Of a DNA stretch of 10,991 nt, positions 1 to 6,888 are shown one piece after another; position 1 is the first letter of the stretch, and every line of letters starts with the position of its first letter. Location of the stretch: positions 1 to 10,991 of the forward strand of contig CATWBR010000114.1 in NCBI GenBank assembly GCA_958349075.1. Reading direction: 5' to 3'. Source of the DNA: an uncultured Clostridium sp. Its GTDB lineage: Bacteria > Bacillota > Clostridia > Lachnospirales > Lachnospiraceae. The translations under genes and the position numbers were made by a program. A model generated the notes under the pieces. That model saw nothing but the letters and a program-made list of their open reading frames with translations. It was not told the origin of the DNA and did not search any database.

Positions 1-15
1 AAAAAGAATTGGCAT

Positions 16-43
16 GTAACTTGCTTTAATAGAAAGCAGTTAC
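16..43. promoter_or_regulatory. Hairpin / imperfect palindrome upstream of first operon
   Basis: GTAAC-T-TGCTTT at 16-27 can pair with AAAGCA-GTTAC at 33-43: an 11-bp stem with one bulged T and a 5-nt loop (AATAG). It is followed by AT-rich sequence rather than a clear U-tract, so it is a poor intrinsic terminator. As DNA it is an imperfect palindrome about 40 bases ahead of the first gene, which would suit an operator. No convincing -35/-10 pair was found in bases 1-81, so the promoter may lie outside the window. Confidence 0.35.
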
Positions 44-81
44 TTACTAATTAATTTAAAGTTCTGAAAGGAGAAAGTATT

Positions 82-816
82 ATGCAGTACAAATTAAGAG
101 ACATGTCATGGAGTGAGTTTGCAGAGAGAAGTAAAACAGCAAAAACAATTATTCTTCCATCCGGCGCCTGTGAGGTTTATGGCCCGCACAACCCCCTGGG
201 AGCAGATATACTGGTAGCAAAGAAGATGTCCGATATGCTGGCGGAGCGAGTAAACGGCATTGTGGGTCCATGCCTGGAGGTAGGCCAGTCCAAGAGCCTG
301 ACTTCCTTCCCCGGAACGATCGCAATATCGGGGGAAACCCTGAAGGCGGTATACAGCGAGATAATTGCGGAGTTTGTACGCCTCGGTTTTAAAAACTTCT
401 TCATTGTCAACAACCATCTTCACAACACACAGCCTTTAAACGAGGTTCTGGAAGATGCAAGAATCGGATTCGGAATCAAATACGCGCAGGTTGGCGTCTG
501 GCAGTACCTTCCGGCCTTATCGGATAAGCTGGGTATGTGGGAAACTCCGGCTCCGCACGGACATGCGAGCGAAGCACAGACATCCGTGCTGATGTACTTA
601 TTCCCGGAACTGGTGGATATGTCCAAGGCTCCAAACACGCCGAATATGTTTGACGACAGATGGCCGGCCATCATGAAGAGCGAACCGTACTGCAGCATGA
701 CCGACACAGGCACCCTCGGCAATGCCCAGGCTGCCACTCTTGAAAAAGGCAAAAAGGCGGTGGAGCTTATGCTCGACGAGATGGAAGACTGTGTAAACAA
801 TTATCTTGAGAAATAA
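82..816 (+). CDS. Creatininase-family metal-dependent amidohydrolase
   Basis: A 244-residue cytoplasmic protein, close to the usual family length. The family comprises metal-dependent hydrolases of cyclic amides and related C-N or C-C bonds (creatininase, FAPy deformylase ArfB, mycofactocin peptidase MftE, the inosose hydrolase IolN). Recognisable motifs are LPSGACEVYGPHNPLGAD (residues 26-42), the NNHLHN loop (110-115) corresponding to the usual NGHGGN, and HASEAQTS (161-168) corresponding to HAGExETS. By alignment from memory to creatininase ligands E34/H36/D45/H120/E122, the residues here are E31, Y33, D42, H112 and H114, so two metal-ligand positions differ. Y33 is, as far as I recall, seen in an EVYGPH subgroup; the reaction is therefore not predictable as creatinine hydrolysis. 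The start is set by AAAGGAG at 67-73, 8 nt before ATG. The TRAP dctP gene starts 26 nt downstream, so co-transcription is likely and its substrate is plausibly imported by that transporter. Confidence 0.88.
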   Translation: MQYKLRDMSWSEFAERSKTAKTIILPSGACEVYGPHNPLGADILVAKKMSDMLAERVNGIVGPCLEVGQSKSLTSFPGTIAISGETLKAVYSEIIAEFVRLGFKNFFIVNNHLHNTQPLNEVLEDARIGFGIKYAQVGVWQYLPALSDKLGMWETPAPHGHASEAQTSVLMYLFPELVDMSKAPNTPNMFDDRWPAIMKSEPYCSMTDTGTLGNAQAATLEKGKKAVELMLDEMEDCVNNYLEK

Positions 817-842
817 GGTAAAGTGACGGGGAAGGTGAAAAT

Positions 843-1910
843 ATGAAGAAAATAATATCTATCGCATTAACGGCAGCTTGTGTTACAAGTCTTTGCGCAT
901 GTGGAGGCAGAGGTTCCTCCGCGCCTGCATCGACAGCGGCTCCCCAGGCCGCTGCATCCGGCGAGTCTGCGGCAGCGGACGGTAAAAACTATGACAAGGT
1001 ATCTTTAAAACTAAGTTATGCAACAGGCGATACCGGTATGGACGGTCTTACCGCAATCGAGTTCGAGCGTCTTGTGGAAGAGAAAAGCGGGGGACAGGTA
1101 CAGATAGACCGTTTCCCGAACTGCCAGTTGAGCGGAGGGGACATGGTTCGCCATGTCGAGATGATGATATCCGGCGGCGCATTTGAACTTGCCATAATCA
1201 GTGAAAATTCATTCTCCGATGTAGATCAGACATTCCAGGTAACTTCCATACCGTTTACCTTTGCAGGTTATAACCAGGCCTGGGAAAAAGCCGACTCTAC
1301 CGGCGGCGAGTTCAGCAAGGGCCTCTTTGCAAAGCAGGGTGTCGTGTACTTAAGCACATTTCCGAACGGTATCATGCAGTTTGCCAACAACAAGCGCGAG
1401 CTTCATACTCCGGCGGATATGGTGAACTTAAAGATGCGTACCTACGGCGATCTTCAGATGTCCTTAATGCGTTCTCTCGGGGCGGATCCGACGCAGCTCA
1501 GTTGGTCCGAACTTTATTCCGCATTACAGACAGGCGCGGTGGACGGAAATATGAACGGCTACCAGACCCTGTATTCCGGTTCCATGCATGAAGTACAGCC
1601 GTACATCACCGAAGTTAACGCGACGCTTGGGCTTTACGATTTCCTTGCCAATCAGGCGGCGTGGGATAAGTTAAGCCCGGATGTCCAGACTCTTCTTCAG
1701 GAGTGCGCGACGGAAGCGGCTCTATGGGGCCGTGAGTATATGAGCAGGACCGAAGAAGAAGTGAAGAAGGAAATGATCGATTACGGCGTTAAAATCTATG
1801 TTCCCACAGAAGAAGAGTTAAAAGCTTTTAAGGACGGAGCTGCCCCGACCATCGAAGAATATAAGAAAATCGTCGGACCGGAAGCATGCGAAGCCTGGGG
1901 CGTAGAATAA
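843..1910 (+). CDS. dctP: TRAP transporter solute-binding lipoprotein DctP (system 1)
   Basis: The extracytoplasmic substrate-binding subunit of a tripartite ATP-independent periplasmic transporter, 355 residues. It has a lipoprotein signal peptide: basic KK at 2-3, a hydrophobic core, and lipobox LCAC with the lipidated Cys20. A low-complexity Ala/Ser/Pro linker (about 21-48) tethers the domain to the membrane. The DctP/TAXI-like fold signature lies around residues 190-240: TPADMVNLKMRT places the conserved carboxylate-binding Arg at R199, followed by LGADPTQLSWSELYSALQTGAVDG (helix and GxVDG motif). Loss of the usual ENP after DG (here NMN) and the C-terminal EEL-rich segment are ordinary variation. 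GGAAGGTG at 829-836 precedes the ATG. It is placed between the creatininase-family gene and dctQ (21-nt gap). Ligand unknown; Arg199 suggests a carboxylate-bearing compound. Confidence 0.93.
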   Translation: MKKIISIALTAACVTSLCACGGRGSSAPASTAAPQAAASGESAAADGKNYDKVSLKLSYATGDTGMDGLTAIEFERLVEEKSGGQVQIDRFPNCQLSGGDMVRHVEMMISGGAFELAIISENSFSDVDQTFQVTSIPFTFAGYNQAWEKADSTGGEFSKGLFAKQGVVYLSTFPNGIMQFANNKRELHTPADMVNLKMRTYGDLQMSLMRSLGADPTQLSWSELYSALQTGAVDGNMNGYQTLYSGSMHEVQPYITEVNATLGLYDFLANQAAWDKLSPDVQTLLQECATEAALWGREYMSRTEEEVKKEMIDYGVKIYVPTEEELKAFKDGAAPTIEEYKKIVGPEACEAWGVE

Positions 1911-1931
1911 AAAACGAGCGAAGGGGGCCCT

Positions 1932-2408
1932 ATGAAAAAACATTCAATCAGCATTGAATCAGTAATCGTTGCAGTTGTTATGCTTACGATGCTTACATTA
2001 GTGTTCCTGGGCGTTATTTCCAGATACGTACTCCATTTCTCTTTTTCCTTTACAGAAGAACTGGTCTGCGCGATGTTCGTCCTCCTGTCCACGGTGGGCG
2101 GCGCGCTGGCCAGTAAGGAGAACGGCCACTATACGCTGGATTTGATTACCGGGATGATGAAGCCGAAAATGAAAAAAATATTTTTAATCATAGATACGGC
2201 GCTTACCTGCGTTGCGGCTTCCGTGTTACTGTATACAGGAATTACGATGGTAAAAAGCCAGATGAAGATAGGCAGCCTGTCAATCGCCTTAAAGATCCCG
2301 AACTGGGTGTATGGCGCATTTGTGCCGTTAGGCCTGGCATTTATCCTGATCCGCAGTATTGAGTTCATTGTCAAGACATTTAAAAATACAGAGGAGGAAG
2401 AAAAATGA
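1932..2408 (+). CDS. dctQ: TRAP transporter small membrane subunit DctQ (system 1)
   Basis: A 158-residue integral membrane protein, typical for DctQ. Four hydrophobic segments are visible at about 11-33, 44-62, 83-104 and 124-146. Family landmarks are RYVLHFSFSFTEEL after the first helix, KENGHYTLDL near 62-71, and PNWVYGAFVPLGLAF before the fourth helix. The DctQ subunit forms a complex with the large DctM subunit and helps dock the substrate-loaded binding protein. The start follows AAGGGGG at 1921-1927 closely. Its 3' end overlaps the dctM start by 4 nt (ATGA), a sign of translational coupling. The acidic tail (EEEEK) is encoded by the same GAGGAGGAAG bases that serve as the ribosome binding site of dctM. 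Confidence 0.92.
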   Translation: MKKHSISIESVIVAVVMLTMLTLVFLGVISRYVLHFSFSFTEELVCAMFVLLSTVGGALASKENGHYTLDLITGMMKPKMKKIFLIIDTALTCVAASVLLYTGITMVKSQMKIGSLSIALKIPNWVYGAFVPLGLAFILIRSIEFIVKTFKNTEEEEK

Positions 2409-3691
2409 CAGCCGTAACCATGCTTTTGGTATTTTCCCTCTGCGTTATCATCGGCGCGCCGATTGGAACGGCCATGTGCCTTTCCAGCGTCGCCGCCCTT
2501 CTGACATCCGGAATGGGGCTCTCCATGGTTCCATTCAACTATTATGCGTCTATCAGCAAATTCCTGCTTCTTGCCATTCCGTTTTTTATTCTGGCCGGAA
2601 ATATCATGGAAAAAGCGGGGATTTCCACCAAGTTAATCAAATTTGCCCAGTCCTTTGTGGGGCATATTAACGGTGGGCTGGCTCTGGTGTGTGTGTTGGT
2701 AGCCTGTTTCTTTGCCGCCATTTCGGGTTCCGGCCCGGCTACGGTGGCAGCTCTCGGCGGAATTATTATTCCGGCCATGACAGCCGTAGGTTATTCAAAA
2801 GGTGATGCATCGGCCCTAATGGCTACGGCCGGAGGAATCGGAATCATCATACCGCCGTCGATTTCCTTCGTCGTTTACAGCTCCATAGCAAACGTATCGG
2901 TCGGAACTCTGTTCATGGCAGGAATTGTTCCGGGACTGCTCATGGGATTCTCTCTGTTTGCGGCATCCATGTGGGTGACGCGCAAGAGCAGGCTGCTGCG
3001 CGCGCCGAAAGCCAGTGCGGCAGAGCGGTGGGCGGCGTTTAAGGATGCGTTCTGGGGATTGATGATGCCTGTTATCATCCTGGGAGGAATTTATGGGGGG
3101 ATTTTCACACCGACAGAGGCGGCCGCTGTTGCCGCGGTCTACGGACTCTTAGTGGGCATGTTCATTTACAGGACGCTGCGAGTGAAAGAATTACTGGCAA
3201 TCGTTGTGGATTCCGGCAAGCAGACCGGCGCGGTCATGTGGACGGTCGGTAATGCGGCGCTGATGAGCTGGGTATTATCGGTTTCCGGCATTTCCAACGC
3301 GCTGTCTGATTTTGTCGTTCAGATTTCAGGCGGCCATACTTTTATTTTCCTGATTGTTGTAAACATTGTGATTCTGATTGCAGGATGCTTTATTGACGGA
3401 AACTCCATCATGTATATCTTTGTTCCAATTTTCCTGCCGGTTGCATTACAGCTCGGCTATAACCCGATTGTTCTCGGCGTTGTGCTGGTTATGAACGTTG
3501 CCATTGGCATGGTTACTCCGCCGGTTGGCTGTAACCTGTATGTGGCCTGCGGAGTCTCGGGAATTCAGGTGAAGGATATTGTAAAACCGGTTGTCCCGTA
3601 CATAGTTGCCAGTGTAATTACTCTTTTATTAGTAACGTATATTCCGCAGATTGCGCTCTTCCTGCCAAGAATTCTGGGACAAATCAGTTAG
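2405..3691 (+). CDS. dctM: TRAP transporter large permease subunit DctM (system 1)
   Basis: A 428-residue polytopic membrane protein that forms the ion-coupled translocation pathway; full length for DctM. Hydrophobic segments cover nearly the whole chain. Family motifs in order: PFFILAGNIMEKAGIS (59-74), SGSGPATVAALGGIIIPAM (107-125), the first-repeat IIIPPSISFVVYSSIANVSVG (147-167), FTPTEAAAVAAVYGL (234-248), and the second-repeat MVTPPVGCNLYVACG (369-383). The two PP-containing loops correspond to the inverted repeats of the elevator-type ion transporter superfamily. GAGGAGG at 2391-2397 supports the ATG at 2405, which overlaps dctQ by 4 nt. No terminator was seen in the 78 nt before the next gene, so it probably continues into the amidase gene. 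Confidence 0.95.
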   Translation: MTAVTMLLVFSLCVIIGAPIGTAMCLSSVAALLTSGMGLSMVPFNYYASISKFLLLAIPFFILAGNIMEKAGISTKLIKFAQSFVGHINGGLALVCVLVACFFAAISGSGPATVAALGGIIIPAMTAVGYSKGDASALMATAGGIGIIIPPSISFVVYSSIANVSVGTLFMAGIVPGLLMGFSLFAASMWVTRKSRLLRAPKASAAERWAAFKDAFWGLMMPVIILGGIYGGIFTPTEAAAVAAVYGLLVGMFIYRTLRVKELLAIVVDSGKQTGAVMWTVGNAALMSWVLSVSGISNALSDFVVQISGGHTFIFLIVVNIVILIAGCFIDGNSIMYIFVPIFLPVALQLGYNPIVLGVVLVMNVAIGMVTPPVGCNLYVACGVSGIQVKDIVKPVVPYIVASVITLLLVTYIPQIALFLPRILGQIS

Positions 3692-3769
3692 AGCGTGTTT
3701 GAAGCAGGCGGGCCGCAGTTAAGAACAGCTATCTATAACAGTTAACGTGTATTTGAAAGGTGAGAATCT

Positions 3770-4582
3770 ATGAAAAGTAAATTTGTTTTAGCTCAGCTTG
3801 AGCAGAAGGGACTGCCGGAAGAAAACCTGGCAAAAGCCAAGAAAGCGGTTGCCACGGCAAAAGAGCTTTATCAGCCGGATATGATGATATTTCCCGAATG
3901 TTTTATGAGCCATTTTCCAATGGGGACCGAGCGCGCCGTCTGCCTTGGGACGGCACAGACCCTGGATGGGCCGTTTGTAACAGAGATGAGAAAACTTGCC
4001 AAAGACAACGGACTCTGGATTATCTTCGGCATGAACGAGAAAGTGGAGGATCCGGAGGATGACCGCAATTATAACTGTACGGTAGTGATCGACAGCGAGG
4101 GCGGGATTGCATCCACTTACCGGAAAACACACCTTTATGATGCGTTCGGCTATAAGGAGTCGGATGACAACAAACCGGGGGACAAGTTCTTTGAGCCGAT
4201 TGACACCCCATTCGGTAGAATTGGCCTCTTCGTGTGTTATGAGGTCCGGTTCCCCGAGGTTGCCCGCTATCAGCGTTCTAAAGGCGCGGATATCATCATT
4301 ATGCCTACCGCATGGGTGCCGGGGCCGTTAAAGAGCGCCCAGTTCCGGACTCTAATCTCCGCGCGGGCGATTGAGAACACCGTTTATATGGTGGCCTGTG
4401 ATCAGGTCGGCGCAAACGGAATGGGAGAGAGCGTTGTGGTTGATCCGATGGGCGTTGTGGTTGCAAGCGCCGGTGAGGTGGAGACTTTGTTTTGCGCCGA
4501 GATTGATTCGGAGCGCATAGAGCAGGTAAGGGCAAAATTGCCGGCTTATAAGGATCGCCGCCCGGAACTTTATACAATCTGA
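3770..4582 (+). CDS. Carbon-nitrogen hydrolase (nitrilase superfamily) amidase
   Basis: A 270-residue cytoplasmic enzyme of the nitrilase superfamily, which hydrolyses non-peptide C-N bonds (amides, ureido compounds, nitriles) through a Glu-Lys-Cys triad. All three are present in canonical context: E43 in MIFPECFMS, K119 in TYRKTHLYD, and C156 in GLFVCYEVRFPEVAR. The glycine-rich VDPMGVVVASAG near 224-234 and the closing EIDSERIEQVRAKLP segment are also typical, as are the later QFRTLISARAIEN residues. The overall pattern resembles omega-amidase/Nit2-like and carbamoylase-like branches more than true nitrilases, but the substrate cannot be fixed. GAAAGGTGAG at about 3756-3765 gives a suitable ribosome binding site for the ATG. 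It is the last gene of the first operon, 78 nt after dctM and 28 nt before a strong terminator stem. With the creatininase-family protein it suggests stepwise opening and deamidation of an imported amide or lactam (inference). Confidence 0.92.
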   Translation: MKSKFVLAQLEQKGLPEENLAKAKKAVATAKELYQPDMMIFPECFMSHFPMGTERAVCLGTAQTLDGPFVTEMRKLAKDNGLWIIFGMNEKVEDPEDDRNYNCTVVIDSEGGIASTYRKTHLYDAFGYKESDDNKPGDKFFEPIDTPFGRIGLFVCYEVRFPEVARYQRSKGADIIIMPTAWVPGPLKSAQFRTLISARAIENTVYMVACDQVGANGMGESVVVDPMGVVVASAGEVETLFCAEIDSERIEQVRAKLPAYKDRRPELYTI

Positions 4583-4610
4583 TTGATAAACAGTTGGTTA
4601 TACAAAAGGA

Positions 4611-4647
4611 AGGTGCTTCTGATTATCGGGAAGCACCTCTTTTCTTT
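4611..4647 (+). terminator. Rho-independent terminator of operon 1
   Basis: AGGTGCTTC (4611-4619) pairs perfectly with GAAGCACCT (4630-4638), a 9-bp stem with a 10-nt loop, followed by CTTTTCTTT (4639-4647). It lies 28 nt after the amidase stop codon and is correctly placed to end the first operon. Confidence 0.9.
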
Positions 4648-4666
4648 AACAGGAAGCATTCTGTTA

Positions 4667-4739
4667 GAAAAAACGCTTTGCTAAAGAAAACCGCTCTGTT
4701 AAGGAAAACTGCTCTGTTAAGGAAAACCACTCCGCGGAG
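4667..4739. repeat. Degenerate 18-bp tandem repeat
   Basis: Four head-to-tail units are visible: 4667-4685 (19 nt, diverged), 4686-4703 and 4704-4721 (differing at one base: GAAAACCGCTCTGTTAAG versus GAAAACTGCTCTGTTAAG), and 4722-4739 (diverged at its 3' half, ending GCGGAG). A partial copy of the CTGTTAG end precedes them at 4661-4667. Units lie directly after the terminator of operon 1 and contain no open gene. There are no unique spacers, so this is not CRISPR. Function unknown; replication slippage is the simplest origin. Confidence 0.75.
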
Positions 4740-4787
4740 GATGTGCACTGCGTGCTAAGGCAGTTTTATTCTATCCGAAATGGGATG

Positions 4788-4851
4788 AAAAAGAAAAAAG
4801 CATCGGGTCAAATTCAGTTTTTGCAAATGAATTTGGCCCGTTTTCTTTTTT
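4788..4851. terminator. Second, probably bidirectional terminator
   Basis: CGGGTCAAATTCA (4804-4816) pairs with TGAATTTGGCCCG (4828-4840): 13 bp with one G-U wobble and an 11-nt loop. A T-tract (4841-4851) follows on the + strand and an A-rich tract (4788-4799) precedes it, giving a U-tract for - strand transcripts as well. On the + strand it would back up the terminator at 4611. No minus-strand gene converging on it was found within the window. Confidence 0.85.
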
Positions 4852-5017
4852 GTAACCGTCACACTACCTGCTATTGGTCTGACATTACTATATAGTGATT
4901 AGTGGATTCATCAAAGGGAAAATGGAAGTTTAAGGAAATTAGCAGTATACGTGCCTGATAAATTAGGAATTATCAACAAAACGGGGCTTGAAAACGGCAA
5001 AATCCTGTAAGTAATGC

Positions 5018-5046
5018 TTGACAAAGGGAATACCATGGTTTATTCT
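5018..5046 (+). promoter_or_regulatory. Sigma-A-type promoter for operon 2
   Basis: A perfect -35 box TTGACA (5018-5023) is followed after 17 nt by TATTCT (5041-5046), matching four of six -10 consensus positions. An alternative TATACT at 5046-5051 matches better but lies at an unfavourable 22-nt spacing. Initiation would be expected near 5053, leaving a leader of about 210 nt before dctP of system 2. It is the only good promoter candidate I see between the two terminators and the second operon. Confidence 0.65.
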
Positions 5047-5058
5047 ATACTCATGAGA

Positions 5059-5074
5059 TAATCAATAATGATTA
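5059..5074. promoter_or_regulatory. Operator-like palindrome at transcription start
   Basis: TAATCA (5059-5064), a 4-nt ATAA spacer and TGATTA (5069-5074) form a perfect 6+6 inverted repeat immediately downstream of the -10 element, where a bound repressor would block initiation or clearance. The word TGATTAGTG overlapping its right arm (5069-5077) also occurs at 4896-4904, next to the palindrome ACTATATAGT (4887-4896). No regulator gene is in the window, so the binding protein is unknown. AT-rich palindromes also arise by chance. Confidence 0.4.
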
Positions 5075-5158
5075 GTGTTTAATCTAAAGAGATTTACAAT
5101 GTGGCAAAAGAGGAGAAAAGGGGGCTCCGGACAACAAGTTTAAAGGGAAAAGGCGATT

Positions 5159-5190
5159 AATGTTCCTGACGGATGCTTAGCCGGAACATT
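5159..5190 (+). promoter_or_regulatory. Leader hairpin upstream of second dctP
   Basis: AATGTTCC (5159-5166) pairs with GGAACATT (5183-5190), an 8-bp perfect stem with a 16-nt loop, inside the leader of operon 2. It is not followed by a U-tract, so it is not an intrinsic terminator. The sequence AAAGRCGATTAATG appears at its 5' edge (5149-5162) and again at 5219-5232 shortly before the ribosome binding site. I recognise no known riboswitch class. Confidence 0.4.
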
Positions 5191-5265
5191 CAAAATGATG
5201 AATTAGAAACGATGGATCAAAGACGATTAATGCAGGAGACGAGGGTATATTAAGGAGGTTACTTT

Positions 5266-6312
5266 ATGAAGAAACAAGTGTTGGCATGTGTAATGGCAGT
5301 ATCTATGATCGTTCTTTCAGCCTGTGGCGGAAGCGGTTCCGGAGGGACGGCAACGGCAGCAGGCGGCTCCGGAGGGGCATCGGCAGAACAGAGTTCCGGT
5401 GACAGCTATAAAATCCGTGTTGCCCATGTAACGGGAACCGGTTCTCCCTATGATTACGGAGCAAATAAGTTCAAGGAACTGGTGGAGGCAGGAAGCGGCG
5501 GCCGCGTCACCGTGGAAGTATTTGCAGGAGACATGACGACCGACGACGTTGAGGGTGTGGAGATGACGCAGAACGGTAACCTGGAGGTTATGTGGGCGTC
5601 CACCGGAGCCCTGAGCGGGTATGTGTCCGACCTGGGCGTTATCCAGCTCCCATTCCTTTTTGACTCACCTGAGACTGTTGAGAAGGCCCTGACCGGCGAA
5701 TTCGGCCAGACGATCCTGAAAGAGGTTGATCAGGTGGACGGTATCCTGGGACTTGCATTCCACGAGGACGGATGGAGAAATATCCTGACAAAGGGCGTTA
5801 CCATCAACAGTGTTGCAGACATGAAGGGCGTCCGCATGAGAAGTATGACAAATGAGGTATGTGTGGCTATGTATGAGGCGCTCGGCGCCACTCCGATTTC
5901 CCTGTCATCCGGTGAAATCTTCACCAGTATCCAGAACGGCGTGGTAGACGGCCAGGACAACAGCGTACTTTATGCTAAGGCCGACGGATACATTGAAGCA
6001 ATCGACAATATCTGTGATATCCATCATTTCTATACAAGCGGACTGATTGTTGCAAACCAGAAATGGTTTGAGGCACTTAGCGCAGAGGATCAGGAGCTGA
6101 TCCGCAAATCCGCGGAGGAAGCCGGTGCTGCACAGAGGGCATGGTTCCTGCAGGCAGACGAAGAATTGATTGCCGAGTATGAGGCAAAAGGCTACACCGT
6201 AACCCGCCCCGACGATCTGGATGCATGGAGGGAAGCGGTCCAGCCTGTATATGACAAGATGTATAAGCAGTATCCGGAATGGGAAAAGCTTGTCAACATG
6301 ATTCAGCAATAG
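5266..6312 (+). CDS. dctP: TRAP transporter solute-binding lipoprotein DctP (system 2)
   Basis: A 348-residue extracellular lipoprotein that captures the substrate for the second TRAP importer. Its signal peptide ends in lipobox LSAC with lipidated Cys20, then a Gly/Ser-rich linker (about 21-46). DctP-family landmarks are the first strand YKIRVAHVTG (48-57), GWRNILTKG (169-177), and VADMKGVRMRSM with the likely carboxylate-clamping Arg at R192. LGATPISLSSGEIFTSIQNGVVDG follows at 206-229, leading into QDNS where many relatives have xENP. It is clearly diverged from DctP of system 1, so the two importers probably differ in ligand. TAAGGAGG at 5251-5258, 7 nt ahead of ATG, is a near-perfect ribosome binding site. 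It is the first gene of the second operon, behind the promoter at 5018-5046. Confidence 0.95.
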   Translation: MKKQVLACVMAVSMIVLSACGGSGSGGTATAAGGSGGASAEQSSGDSYKIRVAHVTGTGSPYDYGANKFKELVEAGSGGRVTVEVFAGDMTTDDVEGVEMTQNGNLEVMWASTGALSGYVSDLGVIQLPFLFDSPETVEKALTGEFGQTILKEVDQVDGILGLAFHEDGWRNILTKGVTINSVADMKGVRMRSMTNEVCVAMYEALGATPISLSSGEIFTSIQNGVVDGQDNSVLYAKADGYIEAIDNICDIHHFYTSGLIVANQKWFEALSAEDQELIRKSAEEAGAAQRAWFLQADEELIAEYEAKGYTVTRPDDLDAWREAVQPVYDKMYKQYPEWEKLVNMIQQ

Positions 6313-6354
6313 GCGCCGCTTTGATGCGGAGACAGATAGAGTGGGTGAGAGAAT

Positions 6355-6888
6355 ATGGAAAATTTAATTATACGTCTTAGGAAGATTGGCGATGTAATCA
6401 ATACCGTAACAAGGGCTGTACTGGGCGTTTTCAGCCTGGCTCTCTGTTTTGCGGTCATCGGCCAGTTTGTACTTCGCTGGGTGGGATTATCCATGAGCTG
6501 GGCCAGTGATTTTTCCTGTTACATGTTTATATGGACGACGATGCTGGGCAGCGCTGTTGCCAGCCGTCATCTCCTGCACATCGGAGTGGATATTATTATC
6601 AACTGCTTTCACGACAGGATTAAGAAGGCCATTGTGATTCTGGCAGACGTGGTCCTTTTGGTGGCGCTCGTTCTGTTCATCATTTCCGGCGCACAGTATA
6701 CACTGGGGCAGATATCCCATATGGGAACAACGGTAAAGGTATCTCTGTCAATATTCTATGTATCACTTCCGGTCTGCGGTGTGATTATGGCATATTATAC
6801 ATTCGTCCAGTTGTTAGAAACTATTTACTACGGGGAAGCTGTAAAGCTTCCTCTGCCCGGAGATGAAGAGGAGGCGGCAGATGAGTAG
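6355..6888 (+). CDS. dctQ: TRAP transporter small membrane subunit DctQ (system 2)
   Basis: A 177-residue membrane protein with four hydrophobic segments at about 21-43, 52-70, 92-113 and 129-150, the DctQ topology. Landmarks are the RWVGLSMSWASDF stretch after helix one, the SRHLLHIGVDI segment at 70-80 equivalent to the usual xGHxxxDL, and SLSIFYVSLPVCGVIMAYY before and in helix four. The C-terminus is acidic (GDEEEAADE). The ribosome binding site GGGTGAGAG is weaker than that of its neighbours. It lies 42 nt after dctP and its end overlaps dctM by 8 nt. Role: partner of DctM in the membrane complex. Confidence 0.92.
   Translation: MENLIIRLRKIGDVINTVTRAVLGVFSLALCFAVIGQFVLRWVGLSMSWASDFSCYMFIWTTMLGSAVASRHLLHIGVDIIINCFHDRIKKAIVILADVVLLVALVLFIISGAQYTLGQISHMGTTVKVSLSIFYVSLPVCGVIMAYYTFVQLLETIYYGEAVKLPLPGDEEEAADE

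Larger units (their letters stand above)
4583..5265. other. 683-base gene-free spacer between the two operons
   Basis: No credible protein gene was found on either strand. The spacer holds, in order, the terminator of operon 1, a short tandem repeat, a probably bidirectional terminator, an AT-rich stretch with repeated TGATTAGTG words, a promoter at 5018-5046, a palindrome and a long leader with a hairpin ahead of the second dctP. Two tiny reading frames in the leader (5099-5143 and 5212-5253, 14 and 13 codons) lack clear ribosome binding sites. A 29-codon coding-looking stretch ending at 5010 lacks a start codon and could be chance. Confidence 0.7.

Noticed and set aside
4305..4577. Minus-strand open frames inside the amidase and other genes
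   Set aside because: They are antisense shadows of clearly homologous plus-strand genes, with no ribosome binding sites or recognisable domains.
4667..4739. Short repeats considered as a CRISPR array
   Set aside because: Repeats are contiguous 18-mers with no spacers and decay quickly; no cas gene is present.
4921..5010. Coding-looking 29-codon stretch ending KTGLENGKIL, possible gene remnant
   Set aside because: No start codon with a ribosome binding site, a stop codon shortly upstream, and I cannot match it to a family; chance is the simpler explanation.
5099..5143. 14-codon frame in the operon 2 leader as a leader peptide
   Set aside because: No recognisable ribosome binding site, no run of regulatory codons and no attenuator terminator following it.
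6863..6880. Upstream ATG as start of dctM (system 2), adding MKRRRQ
   Set aside because: The AGGAGG ribosome binding site lies after this ATG and 6 nt before the ATG at 6881, and the longer form adds a charged extension not expected for DctM.
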